A stretch of 64,000 nt of DNA from Hydractinia symbiolongicarpus (lineage: Eukaryota > Cnidaria > Hydrozoa > Anthoathecata > Hydractiniidae): assembly GCF_029227915.1 (NCBI RefSeq), contig NC_079881.1, positions 9,796,001 to 9,860,000 of the forward strand, given 5' to 3'. How positions within the stretch are numbered: position 1 is the first letter of the stretch; each line of letters opens with the position of its first letter. The notes below the pieces were generated by a model that was not told the DNA's origin, did no database searches, and saw only the letters and a program-made list of their open reading frames with translations. A program made the translations under genes and the position numbers. Positions 52,624 through 63,887 of the stretch are shown here, in pieces.

Positions 52624-53149
52624 GATTCCGTAGTGTAGTGGTTATCACGTGCGCTTTACACGCGCAAGGTCCCCGGTTCGATCCCGGGCGGAATCATTGA
52701 TGTTTCCGCGAAGCGAACCTCGGAAGAGCCTCTGTAGGTTCCATGGTGTAATAGTTAGCACTCAGGACTCTGAATCCTGCGATCCGAGTTCAAGTCTCGG
52801 TGGAACCTGTGCCGTTATTTGTGCCTTGGAAGCACCTATTGGGCGTTTGGAAGCAACGGCACTTCAAATATTTTAGTCATTTGCAAGAAGACATTGTAAT
52901 AACAACGTTCTTCTGAAATGCATCGGATTAGGGCACAGTGCCTTGTTAGCGCAGTAGGCAGCGCGTCAGTCTCATAATCTGAAGGTCGTGAGTTCGATCC
53001 TCACACAGGGCAAGGCTTTTAAAAGCCGCAGTGAATCAAATGTTTGACGCCTATTTCAAAACTAGCAACTCAACAATGATTCCGCCCGAGCTCGAACCGG
53101 GGACCTTGCGCGTGTGAAGCGCACGTGATAACCGCTACACTACGTAATC
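52624..53149. tRNA. Unit 81: Val-TAC(+), Gln-CTG(+), Met-CAT(+), Val-CAC(-)
   Basis: Val(+) 52624-52696, Gln 52737-52808, Met 52940-53012, Val(-) 53077-53149. Gln has TAATAGTTAGC. Val(-) has A5:G68. Confidence 0.92.
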
Positions 53150-53240
53150 CAATGAATTTTGGAACCTATGACGAAGGAAAGCAATACAAGGCTAAAATAG
53201 CTAGAGAAAAAAGCACAAACATGTCGCTTGTTAGTTGCCA

Positions 53241-53766
53241 GATTCCGTAGTGTAGTCGTTATCACGTGCGCTTTACACGCGCAAGGTCCCCGGTTCGAGC
53301 CCGGGCGGAATCATTGATGTTTCCGCGAAGCGAACCTCGGAAGAGCCTCTGTAGGTTCCATGGTGTAATGGTTAGCACTCAGGACTCTGAATCTTGCGGT
53401 CCGAGTTCAAGTGTTGGTGGAACCTGTGCCGTTATTTGTCCCTCGGAAGCACTTATTGGGCGTTTGGAAGCAACGGCACTTGAAATATGTTAGTCATTTG
53501 CAAGAAGACATTGTAATAACAACGTTCTTCTGAAATGCATCGGATTAGGGCACAGTGCCTTGTTAGCGCAGTAGGCAGCGCGTCAGTCTCATAATCTGAA
53601 GGTTGTGAGTTTGATCCTCACACAGGGCAAGGCTTTTAAAAGCCGCAGTGAATCAAATGTTTGACGCCTATTACAAAACTAGCAACTCAACAATGATTCC
53701 GCCCGGGCTCGAACCGGGGACCTTGCGCGTGTGAAGCGCACGTGATAAACGCTACACTACGGAATC
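53241..53766. tRNA. Unit 82: Val-TAC(+), Gln-CTG(+), Met-CAT(+), Val-CAC(-)
   Basis: Val(+) 53241-53313, Gln 53354-53425, Met 53557-53629, Val(-) 53694-53766. Val(+) has TAGTCGTTATC. Gln has a T-stem mismatch (GTGTTGG). Val(-) has GCGTTTATC in the D arm. Confidence 0.88.
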
Positions 53767-53857
53767 CAATGAATTTTGGAACCTATGACGAAGGAAAGCA
53801 ATACAAGGCTAAAATAGCTAGAGAAAAAAGCAAAAACATGTCGCTTGTTAGTTGCCA

Positions 53858-54383
53858 GATTCCGTAGTGTAGTGGTTATCACGTGCGCTTAACACGCGCA
53901 AGGTCCCCGGTTCGAGCCCGGGTGGAATCATTGATGTTTCCGCGAAGCGAACCTCGGAAGAGCCTCTGTAGGTTCCCAGGTGTAATGGTTAGCACTCAGG
54001 ACTCTGAATCCTGCGATCCGAGTTCAAGTCTCGGTGGAACCCGTGCCGTTAGTTGTGCCTCGGAAGCACCAATTGGGCGTTTGGAAGCAACGGCACTCCA
54101 AATATTTTAGTCATCTGCAAGAAGACATTGTAATAACAACGTTCTTCTGAAATGCATCGGATTAGGGCACAGTGCCTTGTTAGCGCAGTAGGCAGCGCGT
54201 CAGCCTCATAATCTGAAGGTCGTGAGTTCAATCCTCACACAGGGCAAGGCTTTTAAAAGCCGCAGTGAATCAAATTTTTGACGCCTATTACAAAACTAGC
54301 AACTCAACAATGATTCCGCCCGGGCTCGAACCGGGGACCTTGCGCGTGTGAAGCGCACGTGATAACCGCTACACTACGGAATC
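53858..54383. tRNA. Unit 83: Val-AAC(+), Gln-CTG(+, C73), Met-CAT(+), Val-CAC(-)
   Basis: Val(+) 53858-53930, Gln 53971-54042, Met 54174-54246, Val(-) 54311-54383. Gln reads GGTTCCCAGGTG at its 5' end and has discriminator C. Met has T31 changed to C. Confidence 0.88.
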
Positions 54384-54474
54384 CAATGAATTTTGGAACC
54401 TATGACGAAGGAAAGCAATACAAGGCTAAAATAGCTAGAGAAAAAAGCAAAAACAGGTCGCTTGTTAGTTGCCA

Positions 54475-54977
54475 GATTCCGTAATGTAGTGGTTATCACG
54501 TGCGCTTTACACGCGCAAGGTCCCTGGTTCGATCCCGGGCGGAATCATTGATGTTTCCGCGAAGCGAACCTCGGAAGAGCCTCTGTAGGTTCCATGGTGT
54601 AATAGTTAGCACTCAGGACTCTGAATCCTGCGATCCGAGTTCAAGTCTCGGTGGAACCTGTGCCGTTATTTGTGCCTCGGAAGCACCTATTGGGCGTTTG
54701 GAAGCAACGGCACTTCAAATATTTTAGTCATTTGCAAGAAGACATTGTAATAACAACGTTCTTCTGAAATGCATCGGATTAGGGCACAGTGCGTCAGTCT
54801 CATAATCTGAAGGTCGTGAGTTCGATCCTCACACAGGGCAAGGCTTTTAAAAGCCGCAGTGAATCAAATGTTTGACGCCTGTTACAAAACTAGCAACTCA
54901 ACAATGATTCCGCCCGGGCTCGAACCGGGGACCTTGCGCGTGTGAAGCGCACGTGATAACCGCTACACTACGGAATC
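54475..54977. tRNA. Unit 84: Val-TAC(+), Gln-CTG(+), truncated Met(+), Val-CAC(-)
   Basis: Val(+) 54475-54547, Gln 54588-54659, Met remnant 54791-54840, Val(-) 54905-54977. A copy of unit 80, 2445 bp on. Confidence 0.9.
54791..54840 (+). pseudogene. tRNA-Met with 23-nt deletion, second copy
   Basis: Same junction as 52346-52395, inherited by block duplication. Confidence 0.9.
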
Positions 54978-55068
54978 CAATGAATTTTGGAACCTATGAC
55001 GAAGGAAAGCAATACAAGGCTAAAATAGCTAGAGAAAAAAGCAAAAACATGTCGCTTGTTAGTTGCCA

Positions 55069-55594
55069 GATTCCGTAGTGTAGTGGTTATCACGTGCGCT
55101 TTACACGCGCAAGGTCCCCGGTTCGATCCCGGGCGGAATCATTGATGTTTCCGCGAAGCGAACCTCGGAAGAGCCTCTGTAGGTTCCATGGTGTAATAGT
55201 TAGCACTCAGGACTCTGAATCCTGCGATCCGAGTTCAAGTCTCGGTGGAACCTGTGCCGTTATTTGTGCCTTGGAAGCACCTATTGGGCGTTTGGAAGCA
55301 ACGGCACTTCAAATATTTTAGTCATTTGCAAGAAGACATTGTAATAACAACGTTCTTCTGAAATGCATCGGATTAGGGCACAGTGCCTTGTTAGCGCAGT
55401 AGGCAGCGCGTCAGTCTCATAATCTGAAGGTCGTGAGTTCGATCCTCACACAGGGCAAGGCTTTTAAAAGCCGCAGTGAATCAAATGTTTGACGCCTATT
55501 TCAAAACTAGCAACTCAACAATGATTCCGCCCGAGCTCGAACCGGGGACCTTGCGCGTGTGAAGCGCACGTGATAACCGCTACACTACGTAATC
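55069..55594. tRNA. Unit 85: Val-TAC(+), Gln-CTG(+), Met-CAT(+), Val-CAC(-)
   Basis: Val(+) 55069-55141, Gln 55182-55253, Met 55385-55457, Val(-) 55522-55594. A copy of unit 81. Confidence 0.92.
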
Positions 55595-55685
55595 CAATGA
55601 ATTTTGGAACCTATGACGAAGGAAAGCAATACAAGGCTAAAATAGCTAGAGAAAAAAGCACAAACATGTCGCTTGTTAGTTGCCA

Positions 55686-56211
55686 GATTCCGTAGTGTAG
55701 TCGTTATCACGTGCGCTTTACACGCGCAAGGTCCCCGGTTCGAGCCCGGGCGGAATCATTGATGTTTCCGCGAAGCGAACCTCGGAAGAGCCTCTGTAGG
55801 TTCCATGGTGTAATGGTTAGCACTCAGGACTCTGAATCTTGCGGTCCGAGTTCAAGTGTTGGTGGAACCTGTGCCGTTATTTGTCCCTCGGAAGCACTTA
55901 TTGGGCGTTTGGAAGCAACGGCACTTCAAATATTTTAGTCATTTGCAAGAAGACATTGTAATAACAATGTTCTTCTGAAATGCATCGGAATAGGGCAAAG
56001 GGCCTTGTTAGCGCAGTAGGCAGCGCGTCAGTCTCATAATCTGAAGGTCGTGAGTTTGATCCTCACACAGGGCAAGGCTTTTAAAAGCCGCAGTGAATCA
56101 AATGTTTGACGCCTATTACAAAACTAGCAACTCAACAATGATTCCGCCCGATCTCGAACCGGGGACCTTGCGCGTGTGAGGCGCACGGGATAACCGCTAC
56201 ACTACGTAATC
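55686..56211. tRNA. Unit 86: Val-TAC(+), Gln-CTG(+), Met-CAT(+), Val-CAC(-)
   Basis: Val(+) 55686-55758, Gln 55799-55870, Met 56002-56074, Val(-) 56139-56211. Val and Gln match unit 82. Met (TTTGATC) and Val(-) (loop CTCACAC) match units 34 and 60. Confidence 0.88.
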
Positions 56212-56302
56212 CAATGAATTTTGGAACCTATGACGAAGGAAAGCAATACAAGGCCAAAATAGCTAGAGAAAAAAGCAAAAACATGTCGCTTGTTAGTTGC
56301 CA

Positions 56303-56827
56303 GATTCCGTAGTGTAGTGGTTATCACGTGCACTTTACACGCGCAAGGTCCCCGGTTCGAGCCCGGGCGGAATCATTGATGTTTCCGCGAAGCGAACCTC
56401 GGAAGAGCCTCTGTAGGTTCCATGGTGTATGGTTAGCACTCAGGACTCTGAATCCTGCGATCCCAGTTCAAGTCTTGGTGGAACCTGTGCCGTTATTTGT
56501 TCCTCGGAAGCACCTATTGGGCGTTTGGAAGCAACGGCACTTCAAATATTTTAGTCATTTGCAAGAAGACATTGTAATAACAACGTTCTTCTGAAATGCA
56601 TCGGATTAGGGCACAGTGCCTTGTTAGCGCAGTAGGCAGCGCGTCAGTCTCATAATCTGAAGGTCGTGAGTTCGATCCTCACACAGGGCAAGGCTTTTAA
56701 AAGCCGCAGTGAATCAAATGTTTGACGCCTATTACAAAACTAGCAACTCAACAATGATTCCGCCCGAGCTCGAACCGCGGACCTTGCGCGTGTGAAGCGC
56801 ACGTGATAACCGGTACACTACGTAATC
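56303..56827. tRNA. Unit 87: Val-TAC(+), Gln-CTG(+, 71 nt), Met-CAT(+), Val-CAC(-)
   Basis: Val(+) 56303-56375, Gln 56416-56486, Met 56618-56690, Val(-) 56755-56827. Same short Gln as units 26 and 52. Val(-) has the T-stem mismatch and A5:G68. Confidence 0.86.
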
Positions 56828-56918
56828 CAATGAATTTTGAAACCTATGACGAAGGGAAGCAATACAAGGCTAAATAAGCTAGAGAAAAAAGCAAAAACAT
56901 GTCGCTTGTTAGTTGCCA

Positions 56919-57444
56919 TACTCCGTTGTGTAGTGGTTATCACGTGCGCTTTACACGCGCAAGGTCCCCGGTTCGAGCCCGGGCGGAATCATTGATGTTT
57001 CCGCGAAGCGAACCTCGGAAGAGCCTCTGTAGGTTCCATGGTGTAATGGTTAGCACTCAGGACTCTGAATCCTGCGATCCGAGTTCAAGTCTCGGTGGAA
57101 CCTGTGCCGTTATTTGTGCCTCGGAAACACTTATTGGGCGTTTGGAAGCAACGGCACTTCAAATATTTTAGTCATTTGCAAGAAGACATTGTAATAACAA
57201 CGTTCTTCTGAAATGCATCGGATTAGGGCACAGTGCCTTGTTAGCGCAGTAGGCAGCACGTCAGTCTCATAATCTGAAGATCGAGAGTTTGATCCTCACA
57301 CAGGGCAAGGCTTTTAAAAGCCGCAGTGGGTCAAATGTTTGACGCCTATTACAAAACTAGCAACTCAACAATGATTTCGCCCGAGCTCGAACCGAGAACT
57401 TTGCGCGTGTGAAGCGCACGTGATAACCGCTACACTACGTAATC
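56919..57444. tRNA. Unit 88: Val-TAC(+, weak), Gln-CTG(+), Met-CAT(+), Val-CAC(-)
   Basis: Val(+) 56919-56991, Gln 57032-57103, Met 57235-57307, Val(-) 57372-57444. Val(+) begins TACTCCG, with mismatches at pairs 1:72 and 3:70. Val(-) resembles unit 0 (GAACCGAGAACTTTGCG on the plus strand). Confidence 0.86.
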
Positions 57445-57535
57445 CAATGAATTTTGGAACCTATGACGAAGGAAAGCAATACAAGGCTAAAATAGCTAGA
57501 GAAAAAAGCAAAAACATGTCGCTTGTTAGTTGCCA

Positions 57536-58060
57536 GATTCCGTAGTGTAGTGGTTATCACGTGCGCTTTACACGCGCAAGGTCCCCGGTTCGAGCCCGGG
57601 CGGAATCATTGATGTTTCCGCGAAGCGAACGTCGGAAGAGCCTCTGTAGGTTCCATGGTGTAATGGTTAGCACTCAGGACTCTGAATCTTGCGATCCGAG
57701 TTCAAGTCTCGGTGGAACCTGTGCCGTTATTTGTGCCTCGGAAGCACCTATTGGGCGTTTGGAAACAACGGCATTTCAAATATTTTAGTCATTTGCAAGA
57801 AGACATTGTAATAACAACGTTCTTCTGAAATGCATCGGATTAGGGCACAGTGCCTTGTTAGCGCAGTAGGCAGCGCGTCAGTCTCATAATCTGAAGGTCG
57901 TGAGTTCGATCCTCACACAGGGCAAGGCTTTTAAAAGCCGCAGTGAATCAAATGTTTGACGCCTATTACAAAACTAGCAACTCAACAATGATTCCGCCCG
58001 GGCTCGAACCGGGACCTTGCGCGTGTGAAGCGCACGTGATAACCGCTACACTACGGAATC
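57536..58060. tRNA. Unit 89: Val-TAC(+), Gln-CTG(+), Met-CAT(+), Val-CAC(-)
   Basis: Val(+) 57536-57608, Gln 57649-57720, Met 57852-57924, Val(-) 57989-58060. Reference copy for Met. Val(-) is the 72-nt form with a paired acceptor. Confidence 0.93.
57852..57924 (+). tRNA. Prototype elongator tRNA-Met(CAT), plus strand
   Basis: A 73-nt cloverleaf. The acceptor GCCTTGT pairs with ACAGGGC (T4:G69 wobble) and ends in discriminator A. The anticodon loop is CTCATAA, giving CAT. The A box is TAGCGCAGTAGG and the B box GAGTTCGATCC. The 5' end GCC and the T loop TTCGATC match animal elongator tRNA-Met and not initiator tRNA. This copy (unit 89) is taken as the intact form because many other units carry changes at positions 70 or 73. 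Confidence 0.95.
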
Positions 58061-58151
58061 CAATGAATTTTGTAACCTATGACGAAGGAAAGCAATACCA
58101 GGCTAAAATAGCTAGAGAAAAAAGCAAAAACATGTCGCTTGTTAGTTGCCA

Positions 58152-58677
58152 GATTCCGTAGTGTAGTGGTTATCACGTGCGCTTTACACGCGCAAGGTCC
58201 CCGGTTCGAGCCCGGGCGGAATCATTGATGTTTCCGCGAAGCGAACCTCGGAAGATCCTCTGTAGGTTCCATGGTGTAATGGTTAGCACTCAGGACTCTG
58301 AATCCTGCGATCCGAGTTCAAGTCTCGGTGGAACCTGTGCCGTTATTTGTGCCTCGGAAGCACCTATTGGGCGTTTGGAGGCAACGGCACTTCAAATATT
58401 TTAGTCATTTGCAAGAAGACATTGTAATAACAACGTTCTTTTGAAATGCATCGGATTAGGGCACATTGCCTTGTTAGCGCAGTAGGCAGCGCGTCAGTCT
58501 CATAATCTGAAGGTCGTGAGTTCGATCCTCACACAGGCCTAGGCTTTTAAAAGCCGCAGTGAATCAAATGTTTGACGCCTATTACAAAACTAGCAACTCA
58601 ACAATGATTCCGCCCGGGCTCGAACCGGGGACCTTGCGCGTGTGAAGCGCACGTGATAACCGCTACACTACGGAATC
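58152..58677. tRNA. Unit 90: Val-TAC(+), Gln-CTG(+), Met-CAT(+, T73), Val-CAC(-)
   Basis: Val(+) 58152-58224, Gln 58265-58336, Met 58468-58540, Val(-) 58605-58677. Met ends ACAGGCCT, adding a C2:C71 mismatch to T73. Confidence 0.88.
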
Positions 58678-58768
58678 CAATGAATTTTGTAACCTATGAC
58701 GAAGGAAAGCAATACAAGGCTAAAATAGCTAGAGAAAAAAGCAAAAACATGTCGCTTGTTAGTTGCCA

Positions 58769-59294
58769 GATTCCGTAGTGTAGTGGTTATCACGTGCGCT
58801 TTACACGCGCAAGGTCCCCGGTTCGAGCCCGGGCGGAATCATTGATGTTTCCGCGAAGCGAACCTCGGAAGAGCCTCTGTAGGTTCCATGGTGTAATGGT
58901 TAGCACTCAGGACTCTGAATCTTGCAATCCGAGTTCAAGTCTCGGTGGAACCTGTGCCGTTATTTGTGCCTCGGAAGCACCTATTAGGCGTTTGGAAGCA
59001 ACGGCGCTTCAAATATTTTAGTCATTTGCAAGAAGACATTGTAATAACAACGTTCTTCTGAAATGCATCGGATTAGGGCAAAGTGCCTTGTTGGCGCAGT
59101 AGGCAGCGCGTCAGTCTCATAATCTGAAGGTCGAGAGTTCGATCCTCACACAGAGCAAGGCTTTTAAAAGCCGCAGTGAATCAAATGTTTGACGCCTATT
59201 ACAAAACTAGCAACTCAACAATGATTCCGCCCGAGCTCGAACCGGGAACCTTGCGCGTGTGAAGCGCACGTGATAACCGCTACACTACGTAATC
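58769..59294. tRNA. Unit 91: Val-TAC(+), Gln-CTG(+), Met-CAT(+, A70), Val-CAC(-)
   Basis: Val(+) 58769-58841, Gln 58882-58953, Met 59085-59157, Val(-) 59222-59294. Gln has CTTGCAATCC. Val(-) has A5:G68. Confidence 0.88.
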
Positions 59295-59385
59295 CAATGA
59301 ATTTTGGAACCTATGACGAAGGAAAGCAATACAAGGCTAAAATAGCTAGAGAAAAAAGCAAAAACATGTCGCTTGTTAGTTGCCA

Positions 59386-59910
59386 GATTCCGTAGTGTAG
59401 TGGTTATCACGTGCGCTTTACACGCGCAAGGTCCCCGGTTCGAGCCCGGGCGGAATCATTGATGTTTCCGCGAAGCGAACCTCGGAAGAGCCTCTGTAGG
59501 TTCCATGGTGTAATGGTTAGCACTCAGGACTCTGAATCTTGCGATCCGAGTTCAAGTCTCGGTGGACCCTGTGCCGTTATTTGTGCCTTGGAAGCACCTA
59601 TTGGGCGTTTGGAAGCAACGGCACTTCAAATATTTTAGTCATTTGCAAGAAGACATTGTAATAACAACGTTCTTCTGAAATGCATCGGATTAGGGCAAAG
59701 TGCCTTGTTGGCGCAGTAGGCAGCGCGTCAGTCTCATAATCTGAAGGTCGAGAGTTCGATCCTCACACAGAGCAAGGCTTTTAAAAGCCGCAGTGAATCA
59801 AATGTTTGACGCCTATTACAAAACTAGCAACTCAACAATGATTCCGCCCGAGCTCGAACCGGGACCTTGCGCGTGTGAAGCGCACGTGATAACCGCTACA
59901 CTACGGAATC
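59386..59910. tRNA. Unit 92: Val-TAC(+), Gln-CTG(+), Met-CAT(+, A70), Val-CAC(-)
   Basis: Val(+) 59386-59458, Gln 59499-59570, Met 59702-59774, Val(-) 59839-59910. Gln has U3:C70. Val(-) is 72 nt with a paired acceptor. Confidence 0.88.
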
Positions 59911-60001
59911 CAATGAATTTTGTAACCTATGACGAAGGAAAGCAATACCAGGCTAAAATAGCTAGAGAAAAAAGCAAAAACATGTCGCTTGTTAGTTGCC
60001 A

Positions 60002-60527
60002 GATTCCGTAGTGTAGTGGTTATCACGTGCGCTTTACACGCGCAAGGTCCCCGGTTCGAGCCCGGGCGGAATCATTGATGTTTCCGCGAAGCGAACCTCG
60101 GAAGATCCTCTGTAGGTTCCATGGTGTAATGGTTAGCACTCAGGACTCTGAATCCTGCGATCCGAGTTCAAGTCTCGGTGGAACCTGTGCCGTTATTTGT
60201 GCCTCGGAAGCACCTATTGGGCGTTTGGAGGCAACGGCACTTCAAATATTTTAGTCATTTGCAAGAAGACATTGTAATAACAACGTTCTTTTGAAATGCA
60301 TCGGATTAGGGCACATTGCCTTGTTAGCGCAGTAGGCAGCGCGTCAGTCTCATAATCTGAAGGTCGTGAGTTCGATCCTCACACAGGGCTAGGCTTTTAA
60401 AAGCCGCAGTGAATCAAATGTTTGACGCCTATTACAAAACTAGCAACTCAACAATGATTCCGCCCGGGCTCGAACCGGGGACCTTGCGCGTGTGAAGCGC
60501 ACGTGATAACCGCTACACTACGGAATC
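60002..60527. tRNA. Unit 93: Val-TAC(+), Gln-CTG(+), Met-CAT(+, T73), Val-CAC(-)
   Basis: Val(+) 60002-60074, Gln 60115-60186, Met 60318-60390, Val(-) 60455-60527. Close to unit 90, 1850 bp earlier. Confidence 0.9.
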
Positions 60528-60618
60528 CAATGAATTTTGTAACCTATGACGAAGGAAAGCAATACAAGGCTAAAATAGCTAGAGAAAAAAGCAAAAACAT
60601 GTCGCTTGTTAGTTGCCA

Positions 60619-61144
60619 GATTCCGTAGTGTAGTGGTTATCACGTGCGCTTTACACGCGCAAGGTCCCCGGTTCGAGCCCGGGCGGAATCATTGATGTTT
60701 CCGCGAAGCGAACCTCGGAAGAGCCTCTGTAGGTTCCATGGTGTAATGGTTAGCACTCAGGACTCTGGATCCTGCAATCCGAGTTCAAGTCTCGGTGGAA
60801 CCTGTGCCGTTATTTGTGCCTCGGAAGCACCTATTGGGCGTTTGGAAGCAACGGCGCTTCAAATATTTTAGTCATTTGCAAGAAGACATTGTAATAACAA
60901 CGTTCTTCTGAAATGCATCGGATTAGGGCAAAGTGCCTTGTTGGCGCAGTAGGCAGCGCGTCAGTCTCATAATCTGAAGGTCGAGAGTTCGATCCTCACA
61001 CAGAGCAAGGCTTTTAAAAGCCGCAGTGAATCAAATGTTTGACGCCTATTACAAAACTAGCAACTCAACAATGATTCCGCCCGAGCTCGAACCGGGAACC
61101 TTGCGCGTGTGAAGCGCACGTGATAACCGCTACACTACGTAATG
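60619..61144. tRNA. Unit 94: Val-TAC(+), Gln-CTG(+), Met-CAT(+, A70), Val-CAC(-)
   Basis: Val(+) 60619-60691, Gln 60732-60803, Met 60935-61007, Val(-) 61072-61144. Gln has loop CTCTGGA, with G37 next to the anticodon. Val(-) has A5:G68. Confidence 0.88.
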
Positions 61145-61235
61145 CAATGAATTTTGGAACCTATGACGAAGGAAAGCAATACAAGGCTAAAATAGCTAGA
61201 GAAAAAAGCAAAAACATGTCGCTTGTTAGTTGCCA

Positions 61236-61760
61236 GATTCCGTAGTGTAGTGGTTATCACGTGCGCTTTACACGCGCAAGGTCCCCGGTTCGAGCCCGGG
61301 CGGAATCATTGATGTTTCCGCGAAGCGAACCTCGGAAGAGCCTCTGTAGGTTCCATGGTGTAATGGTTAGCACTCAGGACTCTGAATCTTGCGATCCGAG
61401 TTCAAGTCTCGGTGGACCCTGTGCCGTTATTTGTGCCTTGGAAGCACCTATTGGGCGTTTGGAAGCAACGGCACTTCAAATATTTTAGTCATTTGCAAGA
61501 AGACATTGTAATAACAACGTTCTTCTGAAATGCATCGGATTAGGGCAAAGTGCCTTATTGGCGCAGTAGGCAGCGCGTCAGTCTCATAATCTGAAGGTCG
61601 AGAGTTCGATCCTCACACAGAGCAAGGCTTTTAAAAGCCGCAGTGAATCAAATGTTTGACGCCTATTACAAAACTAGCAACTCAACAATGATTCCGCCCG
61701 AGCTCGAACCGGGACCTTGCGCGTGTGAAGCGCACGTGATAACCGCTACACTACGTAATC
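61236..61760. tRNA. Unit 95: Val-TAC(+), Gln-CTG(+), Met-CAT(+, A70), Val-CAC(-)
   Basis: Val(+) 61236-61308, Gln 61349-61420, Met 61552-61624, Val(-) 61689-61760. Gln has U3:C70. Met has CCTTATTGG. Val(-) is 72 nt with A5:G68. Confidence 0.87.
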
Positions 61761-61851
61761 CAATGAATTTTGGAACCTATGACGAAGGAAAGCAATACAA
61801 GGCTAAAATAGCTAGAGAAAAAAGCAAAAACATGTCGCTTGTTAGTTGCCA

Positions 61852-62377
61852 GATTCCGTAGTGTAGTGGTTATCACGTGCGCTTTACACGCGCAAGGTCC
61901 CCGGTTCGAGCCCAGGCGGAATCATTGATGTTTCCGCGAAGCGAACCTCGGAAGAGCCTCTGTAGGTTCCATGGTGTAATGGTTAGCACTCAGGACTCTG
62001 AATCTTGCGATCCGAGTTCAAGTCTCGGTGGACCCTGTGCCGTTATTTGTGCCTCGGAAGCACCTATTAGGCGTTTGGAAGCAACGGCACTTCAAATATT
62101 TTAGTCATTTGCAAGAAGACATTGTAATAACAACGTTCTTCTGAAATGCATCGGATTAGGGCAAAGTGCCTTGTTGGCGCAGTAGGCAGCGCGTCAGTCT
62201 CATAATCTGAAGGTCGAGAGTTCGATCCTCACACAGAGCAAGGCTTTTAAAAGCCGCAGTGAATCAAATGTTTGACGCCTATTACAAAACTAGCAACTCA
62301 ACAATGATTCCGCCCGAGCTCGAACCGGGAACCTTGCGCGTGTGAAGCGCACGTGATAACCGCTACACTACGTAATC
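61852..62377. tRNA. Unit 96: Val-TAC(+), Gln-CTG(+), Met-CAT(+, A70), Val-CAC(-)
   Basis: Val(+) 61852-61924, Gln 61965-62036, Met 62168-62240, Val(-) 62305-62377. Val(+) has GCCCAGGCGG. Gln has U3:C70. Val(-) has A5:G68. Confidence 0.87.
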
Positions 62378-62468
62378 CAATGAATTTTGGAACCTATGAC
62401 GAAGGAAAGCAATACAAGGCTAAAATAGCTAGAGAAAAAAGCAAAAACATGTCGCTTGTTAGTTGCCA

Positions 62469-62994
62469 GATTCCGTAGTGTAGTGGTTATCACGTGCGCT
62501 TTACACGCGCAAGGTCCCCGGTTCGAGCCCAGGCGGAATCATTGATGTTTCCGCGAAGCGAACCTTGGAAGAGCCTCTGTAGGTTCCATGGTGTAATGGT
62601 TAGCACTCAGGACTCTGAATCCTGCGATCCGAGTTCAAGTCTCGGTGGAACCTGTGCCGTTATTTGTGCCTCGGAAGCACCTATTGGGCGTTTGGAAGCA
62701 ACGGCACTTCAAATATTTTAGTCATTTGCAAGAAGACATTGTAATAACAACGTTCTTCTGAAATGCATCGGATTAGGGCACAGTGCCTTGTTAGTGCAGT
62801 AGGCAGCGCATCAGTCTCATAATCTGAAGGTCGAGAGTTCGATCCTCACACAGGGCAAGGCTTGTAAAAGCCGCAGTGAATCAAATGTTTGACGCCTATT
62901 ACAAAACTAGCAACTCAACAATGATTCCGCCCGAGCACGAACCGGGAACCTTGCGCGTGTGAAGCGCACGTGATAACCGCTACACTACGTAATC
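62469..62994. tRNA. Unit 97: Val-TAC(+), Gln-CTG(+), Met-CAT(+), Val-CAC(-)
   Basis: Val(+) 62469-62541, Gln 62582-62653, Met 62785-62857, Val(-) 62922-62994. The post-Met T-run is broken. From Gln onward it matches unit 22. Confidence 0.9.
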
Positions 62995-63085
62995 CAATGA
63001 ATTTTGGAACCTATGACGAAGGAAAGCAATACAAGGCTAAAATAGCTAGAGAAAAAAGCAAAAACATGTCGCTTGTTAGGTGCCA

Positions 63086-63611
63086 GATTCTGTAGTGTAG
63101 TGGTTATCACGTGCGCTTTACACGCGCAAGGTCCCCGGTTCGAGCCCGGGCGGAATCATTGATGTTTCCGCGAAGCGAACCTCGGAAGAGCCTCTGCAGG
63201 TTCCATGGTGTAATGGTTAGCACTCAGGACTCCGAATCTTGGGATCCGAGTTCAAGTCTCGGTGGAACCTGTGCCGTTATTTGTTCATCGGAAGCACCTA
63301 TTGGGCGTTTGGAAGCAACGGCACTTCAAATATTTTAGTCATTTGCAAGAAGACATTGTAATAACAACGTTCTTCTGAAATGCATCGGATTAGGGCACAG
63401 TGCCTTGTTAGCGCAGTAGGCAGCGCGTCAGTCTCATAATCTGAAGGTCGTGAGTTCGATCCTCACACAGGGCAAGGCTTTTAAAAGCCGCAGTGAATCA
63501 AATGTTTGACGCCTATTACAAAACTAGCAACTCGACAATGATTCCGCCCGAGCTCGAACCGGGGACCTTGCGCGTGTGAAGCGCACGTGATAACCGCTAC
63601 ACTACGTAATC
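63086..63611. tRNA. Unit 98: Val-TAC(+), Gln-type CCG(+), Met-CAT(+), Val-CAC(-)
   Basis: Val(+) 63086-63158, Gln-type CCG 63199-63270, Met 63402-63474, Val(-) 63539-63611. Shares GATTCTG in Val(+) and the CCG tRNA with unit 23, and has the uninterrupted spacer at the position where unit 23 holds the LINE. Confidence 0.9.
63199..63270 (+). tRNA. tRNA-Gln body with CCG anticodon, unit 98
   Basis: Same CTCCGAA loop as units 23, 32, 40 and 58. Confidence 0.85.
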
Positions 63612-63702
63612 CAATGAATTTTGGAACCTATGACGAAGGAAAGCAATACAAGGCTAAAATAGCTAGAGAAAAAAGCAAAAACATGTCGCTTGTTAGTTGC
63701 CA

Positions 63703-63887
63703 GATTCCGTAGTGTAGTGGTTATCACGTGCGCTTTACACGCGCAAGGTCCCCGGTTCGATCCCGGGCGGAATCATTGATGTTTCCGCGAAGCGAACCTC
63801 GGAAGAGCCTCTGTAGGTTCCATGGTGTAATAGTTAGCACTCAGGACTCTGAATCCTGCGATCCGAGTTCAAGTCTCGGTGGAACCT
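63703..63887. tRNA. Unit 99, cut by window edge: Val-TAC(+), Gln-CTG(+)
   Basis: Val(+) 63703-63775, Gln 63816-63887. The remaining bases to 64000 are the stem-loop trailer, terminator and Met leader. Met would begin past the window. Matches unit 24. Confidence 0.92.

Larger units (their letters stand above)
52055..55980. repeat. 2445-bp higher-order repeat with the truncated Met gene
   Basis: Units 80-83 (52055-54499) are partly repeated as units 84-86. The second copy diverges within unit 86, where Met and Val(-) become a different variant type. Confidence 0.85.
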
